DNA from: Chamaesiphon sp. 341R_metabat_111
GTDB lineage: Bacteria > Cyanobacteriota > Cyanobacteriia > Cyanobacteriales > Chamaesiphonaceae
Reading direction: 5' to 3'
Length of the DNA: 33,822 nucleotides
Assembly (NCBI GenBank): GCA_025351825.1
Contig: JANXVE010000123.1
Location: forward strand, 1-33,822
Translations under genes and position numbers: made by a program
The notes under the pieces: generated by a model
The model's database searches: none
Seen by the model: the letters and a program-made list of their open reading frames with translations, nothing else
What the model was told of the DNA's origin: nothing
Part shown: positions 8,398 to 17,717 of the stretch, piece after piece
Layout of the letters: each line of letters opens with the position of its first letter
How positions within the stretch are numbered: position 1 is the stretch's first letter

Positions 8398-8428
8398 AGA
8401 GTAGGGATTTGAACTCCTACTCTTTGTT
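8398..8428 (+). terminator. Terminator after clpS
   Basis: AGAGTAGG pairs perfectly with CCTACTCT around a 10-base loop and is followed by TTGTT. It fits a rho-independent terminator for the oxidoreductase-clpS transcript. Confidence 0.65.
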
Positions 8429-8505
8429 AAGTGCAATGGTAAAAATCTGCGCTAATTACCGATCTTCTATTGGTGCAAGATGTGAGTTAATTTAAGCAGA
8501 TCGAA

Positions 8506-9957
8506 TCAATCGTTGTGGGCATGTTCAAATTCATAGACATAAAATAAACCAATTAATTTGTGAATACCATAGCCTACTGCGGTTAATCCCAACGAAATTG
8601 CCACCCGCCCAGCAAATGCGATCGAAATGAGCGCGGTTTGGTGAGATTGGGCAAGAGATTGAGATTCTAATAGAATTGCGATCGCCAGTACCACAATTGC
8701 CAATCCATAGCTGCCAGCTCGTGCCCACTGCAACCGTTTGAGAGCTGTTTGGCAATATTGACAATTGAGAGTATGTGTCTGCCAAACATCAAATAATACT
8801 CGTTTATCCCGTTCCACAGGCGGTAAACTGCGATCGCAATCGGGATCCCAATCTACGCCGCCACCAGCTCGATATTCGAGCCACTGCCGGAAAGTAACGA
8901 TCATTTTATCTTGAGGATTGGGTGTGTAAACCGCATTTAGCCACCGATCTTTGGTGGCAATATTTCGCTCCTGATAATGTAGGAAAACTAAATCCTGATG
9001 GAGAAAAACTGATGCGAGAATATGTCCCAACCAAGTTGGCATTGGGAGGGCAAATAAGCCCAATCCTGGCGGTAATTTCCCCTGAGGATTTTTGACTAAG
9101 ATCTGCGCGCCGATATGCCGACACCAGCCAGGGCGAGTCGGTGTAGCATACAATACTAAGATTAGCTGACCTTCGTCGCTAAAAGTAGTCGTGATCTTCA
9201 TCAGACAGGGGGGTTGAAAATCATGCTCAGTGCCGACAGTTGACACTTCTTCACCCTGACTCACTCCAAACGAAAACCCCTCTTGGGTCGAAATTTCTCG
9301 CAGTCGGGGCATATCATAATACTTTGCATCACGATATCGATCGCCAACGATGCCATGATGAGATACAGGCACATGAGCGGGATCGGCGACATTTTCCATA
9401 AAATAGTCCCAACCATAGGGCATGTCCCGAATATTCCAGAATAACTTGACGATGCGATCTGACTGTCCTTCAAGTTCGGGAATCAGTCTCGGCGATCGAT
9501 TTTTACTCTCACTCTCACCCTTTGCCCCAGGTTCCGCCCATACCCAGAGCAGTCCCTGGGCTGCCTGAGTCGGATATGCGATCGCGCAGGACTTTGGATT
9601 GGCACGGTGTCTAGCTTCTAATTCTGGATTTTGGGATTGGGGAATTTTGACACAGTTGCCATCACCATCAAATCGCCAAGCATGGTAAGCACATAGCAAC
9701 GTCCCATCAGCCTCAATTCGCCCTTCTGATAGTGGAGCCAACCGATGGGGACAAGCATCGACAAAACATCGCCACTGCTGAGTGCCATCCCGCCATAGCA
9801 CCACATCTTTCCCCAATAACTGAAATGCATGAGGTTTCTGGGGATCCAAGAATTCAATTACGGCAACTGGATACCATTGCTGCGTCCATTGAAAAGTCTC
9901 GGATTCGCTCTGGTTATTTACTTCAGATTCATCAGCAACGATCGAAATAGCTGTCAT
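8506..9957 (-). CDS. Rieske oxygenase of the pheophorbide a oxygenase family
   Basis: A 483-residue protein. The Rieske [2Fe-2S] motif is C69-x-H71 and C89-x2-H92. The mononuclear iron site is in ENVADPAHVPVSHHG (D192, H195, H200). The C-terminal part has the CQYC motif found in the PAO/TIC55/PTC52 branch, followed by two hydrophobic helices (LAIVVLAIAILLES and AISLGLTAVGYGI) that would anchor it in a membrane. Relatives in plants open the pheophorbide macrocycle or oxidise chlorophyll-like substrates; the cyanobacterial substrate cannot be assigned from sequence. All catalytic ligands are present. It is transcribed alone, divergent from the DUF3352 gene. Confidence 0.88.
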   Translation of the reverse strand: MTAISIVADESEVNNQSESETFQWTQQWYPVAVIEFLDPQKPHAFQLLGKDVVLWRDGTQQWRCFVDACPHRLAPLSEGRIEADGTLLCAYHAWRFDGDGNCVKIPQSQNPELEARHRANPKSCAIAYPTQAAQGLLWVWAEPGAKGESESKNRSPRLIPELEGQSDRIVKLFWNIRDMPYGWDYFMENVADPAHVPVSHHGIVGDRYRDAKYYDMPRLREISTQEGFSFGVSQGEEVSTVGTEHDFQPPCLMKITTTFSDEGQLILVLYATPTRPGWCRHIGAQILVKNPQGKLPPGLGLFALPMPTWLGHILASVFLHQDLVFLHYQERNIATKDRWLNAVYTPNPQDKMIVTFRQWLEYRAGGGVDWDPDCDRSLPPVERDKRVLFDVWQTHTLNCQYCQTALKRLQWARAGSYGLAIVVLAIAILLESQSLAQSHQTALISIAFAGRVAISLGLTAVGYGIHKLIGLFYVYEFEHAHND

Positions 9958-10246
9958 ACTCAGGGGGTTTGATGCTGAAGTTTGTACCTCTATATTGAAA
10001 CAGATTTATTCAGTTGCGGTCAATATGAATTATCTACAATACGATCGGGACTTTGAATTAGTGTTGCTGTCATAACTGCTCCCACGCAAAACGGTCGCTA
10101 CAGCTATTTTACTCAGAAATGCGATAGTTTAGTGATTGCAATCGAAATCTTCCGGAACCAGAGCTACATCGATTGAATACCATACATATATCCGCGTTTT
10201 TTGCCTAATAGTAATTTCGCGATCTGACACTCATCATCTAAAATAT

Positions 10247-11884
10247 ATGGCGAAGAAAGGCATTGTAGCAGCGGCACTATTAGCAGCCTCTGCTGGAGCG
10301 GGTTTTGCAGGTTATCGATATGTCTACGGCGGTGATACCAATCCTAGCGATCTAGCAGCAGTGATTCCCGCAGACGCATACGCAGTGGCTTATATTTCCA
10401 ATGAACCAGAAGCTTGGGCAAAGCTAGAAAAATTTGGAAATCCAGCCGCTCAAAATATCATCAAACAGCAAGTAACTGAGGCGCAACAAAAATTACTCGC
10501 TCAGACCAAAATGGATTTCAACACAGATATTCAACCGTGGTTGGGTAATACGATCGTTGCCATTTTGCCAGATGCTGGTAGTAAGTCTAATAAACCCCAT
10601 CTGTTAATTGCGATCGGGATTAAAGATAAACTCAAGGCTCTAGACTTTGCGAATAAACTCAAAGCACAGAGCAAAGAAGCTACTAAAGAATTTGACTATA
10701 AAGGCATCAAAATTACTGACAGTGGTAAAGGCAGTGGCGAAACATTTTCGGCAATCGTAGACGACAGGTTGGTGATTGCACCAGAGCAGCATAGTCTAGA
10801 ACTAGCCATCGACACCGCCAAAGGACAACCATCCCTCACTAGTAAAGCGGGTAACGATTGGTTCAAGGGTGATAAGGTCGGACTTCAGCAGCCAATTATG
10901 GCATTTTATATTCCTGATTATGTCTTAGCAGTTCAGCAATTACTTAAAGCTGGCAAACAACCTGCCACCCTCGATGCAGTTACCCTGACTCAGTTGCGAA
11001 AGATTCAATCTTTTGGTGGCGGGATTGCGATCGAAGATGCTGGAATTAGGATGAAATTAGTCGCCAAAACTGATGGCACTACGCTAAATTTACCCAAAAC
11101 ATCTGCTAAATCGATCGGTAGTTTTCCGGCTGAAACCTTTGCTGTATTTGGTGGTACTGGATTGAACCAAATTTGGACAGAAACAAACAAAATTGTGGCG
11201 GCTCAACCAGCTACTCAACAAGTTTTCACCCAGATGCGTCAAAGCTTTACTCAGTCCACCCAACTAGATTTGGATAAAGATGTATTTAGCTGGATGGGTG
11301 GTGAATATACTCTGGGGATGATGCCCGTTAGTCAAGGGATGATGGCTCAGGCGGGCTTTGGCGGTGCCTTGACGATCGATAGTACCGATCGAGCCGTTAC
11401 CGACAATACGATGACTAAGCTGACCAATTTAGCCAAGGGTGCGGGCTTGAGTGTCGAGCCACGTCAAGTCGGCAGTACTCAGATTATCGATGTCAAAGCC
11501 CCAATGGGACAAGGGACGATTTTTAGCTATGGCTGGTTGTCCGACAAATCCTTATCCGTGACTATGGGCGATGGATTGATGGACAAGATTGCCACCCACT
11601 CCGGCGAATCGATCGATCGAACCTCCAATTTCACCACCGCACTGGGGGCAATGCCAAGTGATAAACAAAGTTACGCCTATATCGACATCGAAAAAATCTT
11701 TGGTTTATTCAATGGCAAAATGAGTGCGGCAATGATGGGCAAAGCAATTCCCGCCGATGTCAATGCGCTGATTACTTCTGTGCAGGGAGTAGGCATGAGT
11801 TCGACTCAATCAGACAAGAACACCAATCAGTTTGAAGCACTACTTACTTTAAAGCCAGCTACTGCTGTTCAGGTGTCAAAGTAG
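10247..11884 (+). CDS. DUF3352 domain protein
   Basis: 545 residues from the ATG at 10247. The longer upstream frame is rejected because this start places an N-terminal hydrophobic anchor (GIVAAALLAASAGAGFAGYRYV) at the very beginning, followed by the family-typical LAAVIPADAYAVAYIS. The remainder alternates strands and helices with repeated features such as AFYIPDYVL, FGGGIAIEDAGIRMKL and QSYAYIDIEKIF. The family is common in cyanobacteria, is thought to be envelope- or lumen-located, and has no known function. The gene is followed by a hairpin in the first copy of a 75-bp duplicated segment. Confidence 0.85.
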   Translation: MAKKGIVAAALLAASAGAGFAGYRYVYGGDTNPSDLAAVIPADAYAVAYISNEPEAWAKLEKFGNPAAQNIIKQQVTEAQQKLLAQTKMDFNTDIQPWLGNTIVAILPDAGSKSNKPHLLIAIGIKDKLKALDFANKLKAQSKEATKEFDYKGIKITDSGKGSGETFSAIVDDRLVIAPEQHSLELAIDTAKGQPSLTSKAGNDWFKGDKVGLQQPIMAFYIPDYVLAVQQLLKAGKQPATLDAVTLTQLRKIQSFGGGIAIEDAGIRMKLVAKTDGTTLNLPKTSAKSIGSFPAETFAVFGGTGLNQIWTETNKIVAAQPATQQVFTQMRQSFTQSTQLDLDKDVFSWMGGEYTLGMMPVSQGMMAQAGFGGALTIDSTDRAVTDNTMTKLTNLAKGAGLSVEPRQVGSTQIIDVKAPMGQGTIFSYGWLSDKSLSVTMGDGLMDKIATHSGESIDRTSNFTTALGAMPSDKQSYAYIDIEKIFGLFNGKMSAAMMGKAIPADVNALITSVQGVGMSSTQSDKNTNQFEALLTLKPATAVQVSK

Positions 11885-11896
11885 ACATCGGAGTAC

Positions 11897-11971
11897 TAAT
11901 TTAACCAATTGTTAACCGTGATTTTAGCCGATCGCGGTTTACTATTTGTGCCCGAACCCGATCCATTGAGC
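11897..11971. repeat. 75-bp direct repeat, copy 1 (with hairpin)
   Basis: 70 of 75 bases are identical to 12792-12866, in the same orientation. It contains a hairpin, AACCGTGATT (11914-11923) / GATCGCGGTT (11930-11939), with a 6-base loop and a T-rich tail. In plus-strand RNA the two stem substitutions relative to copy 2 keep pairing as G-U wobbles. Its location directly after the DUF3352 stop suits a terminator for that gene. Confidence 0.9.
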
Positions 11972-11992
11972 AACATTAATTTGAACCGATAC

Positions 11993-12418
11993 TCATAAAG
12001 ACCAATCTTCGTTCTTTAATCCTGGCACCTGCTCAAAATCTTTGCGATTGCGGGTGATAACAATGCCATCGTGGGCAAGAGTAATGGACGCAATACGGAG
12101 ATCTTGCGTTCCAATCCGAATTCCCATTTGTCGAAACTGTCTAAAATAATCGTCAGCCACGAGACTATATGGCAGAATTTCCAACTCAGAGAAAAAAGAA
12201 ACCGTTGCAATGAGTCGATTGTAAGCAGCAACCAAAACTTCAGGCGTTCTTGCCTTCCTAATCTGAGCTAACCGCCCAGTACATTGTTCCTCGACTGTAA
12301 TTGCAGTCGTTTTGATGATTACACCATTTGCTCTTGCGATCCTAATGCGATTGAAAAGCTGTGAATGATTACGTTGATAAAGACTCAAAAGATCGGTATC
12401 AATAACGTATAAGGTCAT
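11993..12418 (-). CDS. PIN-domain toxin (VapC-like)
   Basis: A 141-residue PIN-domain nuclease. The expected acidic residues are present: D7 in YVIDTDLLSLY, E43/E44 in TVEEQC, D106 in GTQDLRIA, and D127 in TRNRKDF. VapC-type toxins cleave tRNA or rRNA when freed from their antitoxin. Its ATG overlaps the antitoxin stop by four bases (ATGA), the usual translationally coupled arrangement. The module lies opposite to the genes on both sides and is bracketed by the 75-bp direct repeat, consistent with later arrival. Confidence 0.88.
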   Translation of the reverse strand: MTLYVIDTDLLSLYQRNHSQLFNRIRIARANGVIIKTTAITVEEQCTGRLAQIRKARTPEVLVAAYNRLIATVSFFSELEILPYSLVADDYFRQFRQMGIRIGTQDLRIASITLAHDGIVITRNRKDFEQVPGLKNEDWSL

Positions 12419-12732
12419 CGATTAACCTCTGCTGCATCAACCTCATGACGATAGGCTTTCATTTCTGCTAAAAAATCATCAAAAGTCGGATCGTCTTTGA
12501 AAATTCCGGCATTGGCAATCCAGGGGTCACTTTTTTCCAACGATTTCTCACTGAGCACATCAATATCGATTGTGACTAGTTTTCCATTCTTAAACTGAGC
12601 ATCAAGAATGTCTTTGAGTCTATCGATTGCCTCTTTCTCTGTGATCCCATTGGCGGTTACATTTGGCAATCCCACGACAGAAGCCATGAAATTTCGATCT
12701 GTGGGATTTTGGACAAATACTTGATACTGCAT
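12415..12732 (-). CDS. Antitoxin of the PIN toxin, HicB-like N-terminal fold
   Basis: A 105-residue protein, first gene of the two-gene module. The N-terminus (MQYQVFVQNPTDRNFMASVVGLP, shared pattern with ITEKEAIDRLKDIL) resembles the HicB/UPF0150 partial RNase-H fold. The C-terminal part (DPTFDDFLAEMKAYRHEVD) is acidic and helical, as expected for a segment that wraps a PIN active site. No DNA-binding motif of the AbrB, RHH or Phd type is seen, so autoregulation may use another route. A possible promoter in the minus direction is TTGGTT, 16 bases, TAAAAT, with the -35 inside copy 2 of the 75-bp repeat. Confidence 0.75.
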   Translation of the reverse strand: MQYQVFVQNPTDRNFMASVVGLPNVTANGITEKEAIDRLKDILDAQFKNGKLVTIDIDVLSEKSLEKSDPWIANAGIFKDDPTFDDFLAEMKAYRHEVDAAEVNR

Positions 12733-12791
12733 CGTCGAAACCTACTCTGAGGATTGGAAGGACGGTTGTAAGTACATTTTAACTTAAAAAG

Positions 12792-12866
12792 TAATTTAAC
12801 CAATTGTTAACCGCGATCTCAGCCGATCGCGGTTTACTATTTGTGCCCGAACCTGATACATTGAGC
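12792..12866. repeat. 75-bp direct repeat, copy 2 (with hairpin)
   Basis: Second copy of the segment at 11897-11971, lying between the antitoxin start and sqdB. Here the stem is perfect: AACCGCGATC (12809-12818) / GATCGCGGTT (12825-12834). It now forms the upstream region of sqdB and probably part of the toxin-antitoxin promoter region. Confidence 0.9.
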
Positions 12867-12882
12867 GAATAGTGACCGATGA

Positions 12883-14064
<1,182 letters not shown>

Positions 14065-14070
14065 GATTTG

Positions 14071-14163
14071 GGCGTTAGGCTTTAGGGAAGAAGAAAGACG
14101 CTCGATCTGACTCCTAAAGCCTAATCTCTAAAGCCTAAAGCCTAATCTCTAAAGCCTAACGCC
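14071..14163. repeat. Heptad tandem repeat with long inverted arms after sqdB
   Basis: Tandem copies of CTAAAGCCTAATCT and its variants run from about 14112 to 14170. The outer arms GGCGTTAGGCTTTAG (14071-14085) and CTAAAGCCTAACGCC (14149-14163) are exact complements, so the array can fold back on itself. It lies seven bases after the sqdB stop and may act as its terminator. Confidence 0.75.
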
Positions 14164-14235
14164 TAACCCCTAACTTCCCCCCGATTGATGTAAAATAGTA
14201 AAAAATAAGATGCTGTGTTCGGAGAAATAGATTTT

Positions 14236-14652
14236 ATGAAACGGTTTGCTCGTCTGCTCGTTGTCTTCAGTCTTTGCTTGACTTGCTTTGTTGGTGTTTC
14301 TCAACAAGCAATGGCAGCTAGTTTGAATAGCTCCACAATTTTGGCTGCTGCGCCTGAAGCAGTAATTACCAATAGTGCTGATGATAAATTAAGTACAGAC
14401 TTTGGTAAGAAGATTGACTTGAATAACACTAACGTTCGCTCTTTCCGTAAGTTTGCAGGACTCTATCCTACCATCGCCAAGAAGGTAGTAGACAATGCTC
14501 CTTACAAGGCTATCGAAGATGTGCTGAATATTCCTGGTTTAAGCGAGAAGCAAAAGGAAACGCTCACAGCCAACCTCAACAACTTCACCCTGACTGCTAC
14601 AGATGATATCTTCAACGAAGGTGGCGATCGCTATAACAATGGTTATTACTAA
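14236..14652 (+). CDS. psbU: Photosystem II 12 kDa extrinsic protein PsbU
   Basis: 138 residues from the ATG at 14236, which follows GGAGA by ten bases; a GTG seven codons earlier is less likely. A signal peptide (MKRFARLLVVFSLCLTCFVG, cleavage near AMA) directs it to the thylakoid lumen. The mature part has the two helix-hairpin-helix-like segments (IDLNNTNVRSFRKFAGLYPTIA and EDVLNIPGLSEKQKETL) that define PsbU. It stabilises the oxygen-evolving cluster with PsbO and PsbV. A terminator follows at 14690-14718. Confidence 0.96.
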   Translation: MKRFARLLVVFSLCLTCFVGVSQQAMAASLNSSTILAAAPEAVITNSADDKLSTDFGKKIDLNNTNVRSFRKFAGLYPTIAKKVVDNAPYKAIEDVLNIPGLSEKQKETLTANLNNFTLTATDDIFNEGGDRYNNGYY

Positions 14653-14680
14653 CAGTTATCACTAATTGATAGTAATAACC
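14641..14680 (+). promoter_or_regulatory. Inverted repeat over the psbU stop codon
   Basis: GGTTATTACT (14641-14650, the last codons and the start of the stop codon) is perfectly complementary to AGTAATAACC (14671-14680), with a 20-base loop. It stands before the proper terminator, so it may protect the 3' end of psbU mRNA or compete with termination. Function is inferred only. Confidence 0.45.
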
Positions 14681-14689
14681 TCGTCATCT

Positions 14690-14718
14690 CCCACCCTGAA
14701 TTCAAGGTGGGATTTTTT
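14690..14718 (+). terminator. psbU terminator
   Basis: CCCACC and GGTGGG flank a loop that itself contains TGAATTCA, and six T follow one base later. This is a good rho-independent terminator. Confidence 0.8.
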
Positions 14719-14744
14719 GTGCCGTCGATCGCAGATAATGGGAA

Positions 14745-14850
14745 TTAGTGGTTTAGTGACTAGTGGTTTAGTGGTTTAGCGAGTAATCAATTGAGTCCCC
14801 CAGTCCCCACACCTCCCACACTCCCCACCCTCCCCACACCCCCACCCCTC
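14745..14850. repeat. Low-complexity region before nadB
   Basis: Tandem TAGTGGTTTAG units (14745-14782) are followed by a C-rich tract built on CTCCCCACAC (about 14794-14850) that runs almost to the nadB start. The tract leaves no recognisable ribosome-binding site. Confidence 0.7.
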
Positions 14851-14852
14851 CC

Positions 14853-16571
14853 ATGCCCCTACCTACTAGCTTTGATGTCATCGTCGTTGGAGCGGGAGCG
14901 GCTGGATTATACTCTGCATTGTGTCTACCATCCGCTCTGAGGGTGGCAATTGTGAGCAAGGCTGACTTACCACTATCGGCTAGTGATTGGGCACAGGGGG
15001 GGATTGCGGCGGTAGTGGATCCACAGGACTCGGTGGGTTTGCATATTGCGGATACTTTACGGGCGGGGGCGGGACTGTGCGATCGATCTGCCGTAGAATT
15101 TTTAGTAACTCATGCCGCGCCTTGTATTGATTCGCTGGTAGAGTTTGGAGTAGCCTTTGACAGAGTGAGCGTACCGTCAAGTGGTAGCGTAAGTAGCAAA
15201 TTAGCATTGACTTTAGAAGCCGCTCATTCTCGTCCGCGCGTATTACATGCGGCTGACACTACGGGACGAGCCTTAGTTAGTACTTTAGCCGATCGAGTAT
15301 TAGCACAACCAAATATCACCGTATTTACCCATGCTTTCGCGCTAGATTTGTGGCTGGAAGCTGAAGCGTGCAAGGGAATTAGTCTGCTGTACCAGGGCGA
15401 AATTAGTTGGGTTACAGCTACTGCCGTCGTCTTGGCGACTGGTGGCGGTGGACAAGTATATGCTCAAACTACCAATCCTGAAGTCAGTACTGGAGATGGA
15501 GTCGCAATGGCATATCGGGCAGGCGGTGGACTGCGCGATTTGGAATTTGTCCAGTTTCATCCGACAGCCCTCACAAAAGCTGGTGCGCCGAGATTTTTGA
15601 TTAGTGAAGCGGTGCGGGGTGAAGGTGCTCATTTAGTCGATGACAACGGCTATCGGTTTACCTTTGACTACCATCCAGCCGGAGAACTTGCCCCCAGGGA
15701 TGTCGTCAGTCAGGCGATTTTTAGTCATTTACAAAAAAACAGTGCCGATCCGACTAAAGGCTGCGTCTGGCTCGATCTCAGCCCGATTCCTGAAGCTCAG
15801 ATTCGCCATCGCTTCCCGAATATTATCCAAGTTTGTCAACATTGGGGGATTGATATTCTGCACGAGTTGATTCCGGTTGCGCCAGCAGCACACTATTGGA
15901 TGGGTGGAGTCCAGACGGATTTGATGACGCGAACAAGCATTCCTGGGGTGTATGCAGTGGGTGAAACTACCAGCACTGGAGTGCATGGAGCCAATCGGTT
16001 GGCGAGTAATTCCCTATTAGAATGTGTGGTATTTGGTGCTCAATTAGCTCAACTCCCAGTTGAGCCACTAGCAGCAGTTGAGAGCGGGTCGATCGATTCT
16101 CTGCTAGAGCCGCTGTGCGATCGAGTAGAGTTGAATCTACCCTTGGAGAAGCAATTAGAACACGATTGCAATTGGGTAGATATTGTTGAAAATATCCGCA
16201 AAGAATTACCGATTTTAATGTGGCAGGCGGCGGGAATTTGTCGAGAGCAGCGTAGTCTAGAACTAGCCATCGATCGAGTTAAACTGCTCCAATTAGAATT
16301 TAATAATTTACCGATTAGTCAATTAATTGTCCAGATTTTACCACCGCAGACTAGAGTTTTATCGCCCAAAATATCAGAACAAGAACTAGAAGTTTGGGGC
16401 GAAACTCGCAATTTATTAGATATTGGACTACTAATTTTAACTGGTGCTATGATCCGAACTGAAAGTCGCGGAGGGCACTATCGTACTGATTTCCCATCGA
16501 TCGATCCAGCGTGGCAACTACATACCCTAGTCAGTGGAGATCTATGGTCTAAGTCTGAATTACTGGAATAA
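14853..16571 (+). CDS. nadB: L-aspartate oxidase
   Basis: A 572-residue flavoenzyme that oxidises L-aspartate to iminoaspartate, the first step of de novo NAD synthesis. The FAD motif VIVVGAGAAGLYSAL is at the N-terminus. DWAQGGIAAV, ATGGGGQVYAQTTNP, FVQFHPTAL and GLHGANRLASNSLLE-type blocks (here GVHGANRLASNSLLE) are the family signatures shared with succinate dehydrogenase flavoprotein. The C-terminal helical domain contains MWQAAGICREQRSLELAI. ATG start directly after a C-rich tract. It is convergent with gshB, with a long perfect palindrome between them. Confidence 0.94.
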   Translation: MPLPTSFDVIVVGAGAAGLYSALCLPSALRVAIVSKADLPLSASDWAQGGIAAVVDPQDSVGLHIADTLRAGAGLCDRSAVEFLVTHAAPCIDSLVEFGVAFDRVSVPSSGSVSSKLALTLEAAHSRPRVLHAADTTGRALVSTLADRVLAQPNITVFTHAFALDLWLEAEACKGISLLYQGEISWVTATAVVLATGGGGQVYAQTTNPEVSTGDGVAMAYRAGGGLRDLEFVQFHPTALTKAGAPRFLISEAVRGEGAHLVDDNGYRFTFDYHPAGELAPRDVVSQAIFSHLQKNSADPTKGCVWLDLSPIPEAQIRHRFPNIIQVCQHWGIDILHELIPVAPAAHYWMGGVQTDLMTRTSIPGVYAVGETTSTGVHGANRLASNSLLECVVFGAQLAQLPVEPLAAVESGSIDSLLEPLCDRVELNLPLEKQLEHDCNWVDIVENIRKELPILMWQAAGICREQRSLELAIDRVKLLQLEFNNLPISQLIVQILPPQTRVLSPKISEQELEVWGETRNLLDIGLLILTGAMIRTESRGGHYRTDFPSIDPAWQLHTLVSGDLWSKSELLE

Positions 16572-16584
16572 ATGCTTATGGTTT

Positions 16585-16642
16585 ATCACAATTATTTAAG
16601 TAGGGGCAATTCATGAATTGCCCCTACTTAAATAATTGTGAT
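16585..16642. repeat. 58-bp perfect palindrome (GTAGGGGC repeat)
   Basis: Each arm is 29 bases and there is no spacer. The arm starts ATCACAATTATTTAAG and continues through TAGGGGCAATTCA. It sits between convergent nadB and gshB, where it can end transcripts from both sides. The GTAGGGGC core is a dispersed cyanobacterial repeat family. Confidence 0.9.
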
Positions 16643-16656
16643 GTTAAAACTGCTGA

Positions 16657-17619
16657 TTATTTCCGTGCTACCAACCACTCCATTACTGACTGACCCAAAC
16701 TAACATTATTAAACCTGTCGATCTCGCGAATTCCAGTCGGACTAGTGACATTTATTTCAGTCAAATAACCACCAATCGTATCAATACCTACAAAATACAA
16801 ACCAGCAGCTTGCAACTTCGGCGCAATCTCCGCACACATCTGATATTCTCGATCGGTAATATCGACTTTTTCACTTCGTCCACCCACCGCCATATTCCCC
16901 CGAAACTCCTTCCCTGTCGGAATCCGATTCACAGCACCGATGGGTTTGCCGTCGAGTAAGATAATCCGCTTATCCCCATCTGTTGCCGCAGGTAAAAACT
17001 TCTGAATCATCAGTGGCTCCCGTGCTCGTCCAGTGCTAACTTCAATCAGCGAATTGAAATTGCGATCGTCAGGAGTCAGAAATAGAATCCCCTCCCCACC
17101 CTTCCCGCCCAGAGGTTTCAGTACTGCGGCACCGTGGGTTTCCACAAACTGCCGGATCACCACCTTATCTCGCGACACGATCGTTTCGGTCATCCAGCGC
17201 GCAAATTGCAGGGCAAACATTTTCTCATTGGCATTGCGGAGTCCAGACGGGCTATTTACTACCAGCGTCTTCGCCGGATCGAGACAATCGAGAATATAAG
17301 TAGCGTAGAAATAAGCCACATCCGCAGGTGGGTCTGTCCGCATGAACACGGCATCCATTTCACCCAAAGGCTGGAATTCTACATTTCCAAGCTGATACCA
17401 GTCTGGTTGAGCCACCCAGCGGCCATCCTGAAGCTGGACGGGTACGAGCTTCACCTGCTGGACAAATGCCCAGGCTTCCCCACCCACTACACTCAATTTC
17501 TCAGCCTGAGTAATCCACACCTGATGTCCGAGTCGATCGGCTGCTTCCATCAATGCCACACTAGTATCGTGAGTAGGATCTAATTTGCCGATCGGGTCGA
17601 TAATAAATGTTAGTTTCAT
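16657..17619 (-). CDS. gshB: Glutathione synthetase
   Basis: A 320-residue ATP-grasp enzyme that joins glycine to gamma-glutamylcysteine in the cytoplasm. The N-terminus MKLTFIIDPIGKLDPTHDTSVALM is the GshB opening. The glycine-rich ATP loop KPLGGKGGEGILFL, the RIILLDGKPIGAVNRIP strand pair and the metal-binding end YLTEINVTSPTGIREI are all intact. Length equals the family norm. ATG start at 17619. No partner gene adjacent (gshA is not in the window). Confidence 0.95.
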   Translation of the reverse strand: MKLTFIIDPIGKLDPTHDTSVALMEAADRLGHQVWITQAEKLSVVGGEAWAFVQQVKLVPVQLQDGRWVAQPDWYQLGNVEFQPLGEMDAVFMRTDPPADVAYFYATYILDCLDPAKTLVVNSPSGLRNANEKMFALQFARWMTETIVSRDKVVIRQFVETHGAAVLKPLGGKGGEGILFLTPDDRNFNSLIEVSTGRAREPLMIQKFLPAATDGDKRIILLDGKPIGAVNRIPTGKEFRGNMAVGGRSEKVDITDREYQMCAEIAPKLQAAGLYFVGIDTIGGYLTEINVTSPTGIREIDRFNNVSLGQSVMEWLVARK

Positions 17620-17706
17620 CAGGTCAGGAATTAAGATAGCTCTAGCTAAAATTCTAGGTGTTATTGGTGTTCAGATGCAAGATCTGTGTGCGTTGTGATT
17701 AATTAC

Positions 17707-17712
17707 AGGAGG
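17707..17712 (+). promoter_or_regulatory. Ribosome-binding site deciding a TTG start
   Basis: AGGAGG lies five bases before the TTG at 17718. There is no in-frame ATG before the conserved acetyltransferase core, so this site supports TTG as the start. Confidence 0.7.
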
Positions 17713-17717
17713 ATTTA

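Noticed and set aside
8398-8428. tRNA-like string GATTTGAACTCCTAC
   Set aside because: It resembles a reverse T-arm fragment, but no acceptor, D-arm or anticodon stem surrounds it; it fits better as a simple terminator hairpin.
10136-10246. N-terminal extension of the DUF3352 protein
   Set aside because: It would put 37 unrelated residues before the membrane anchor; the family begins at the anchor.
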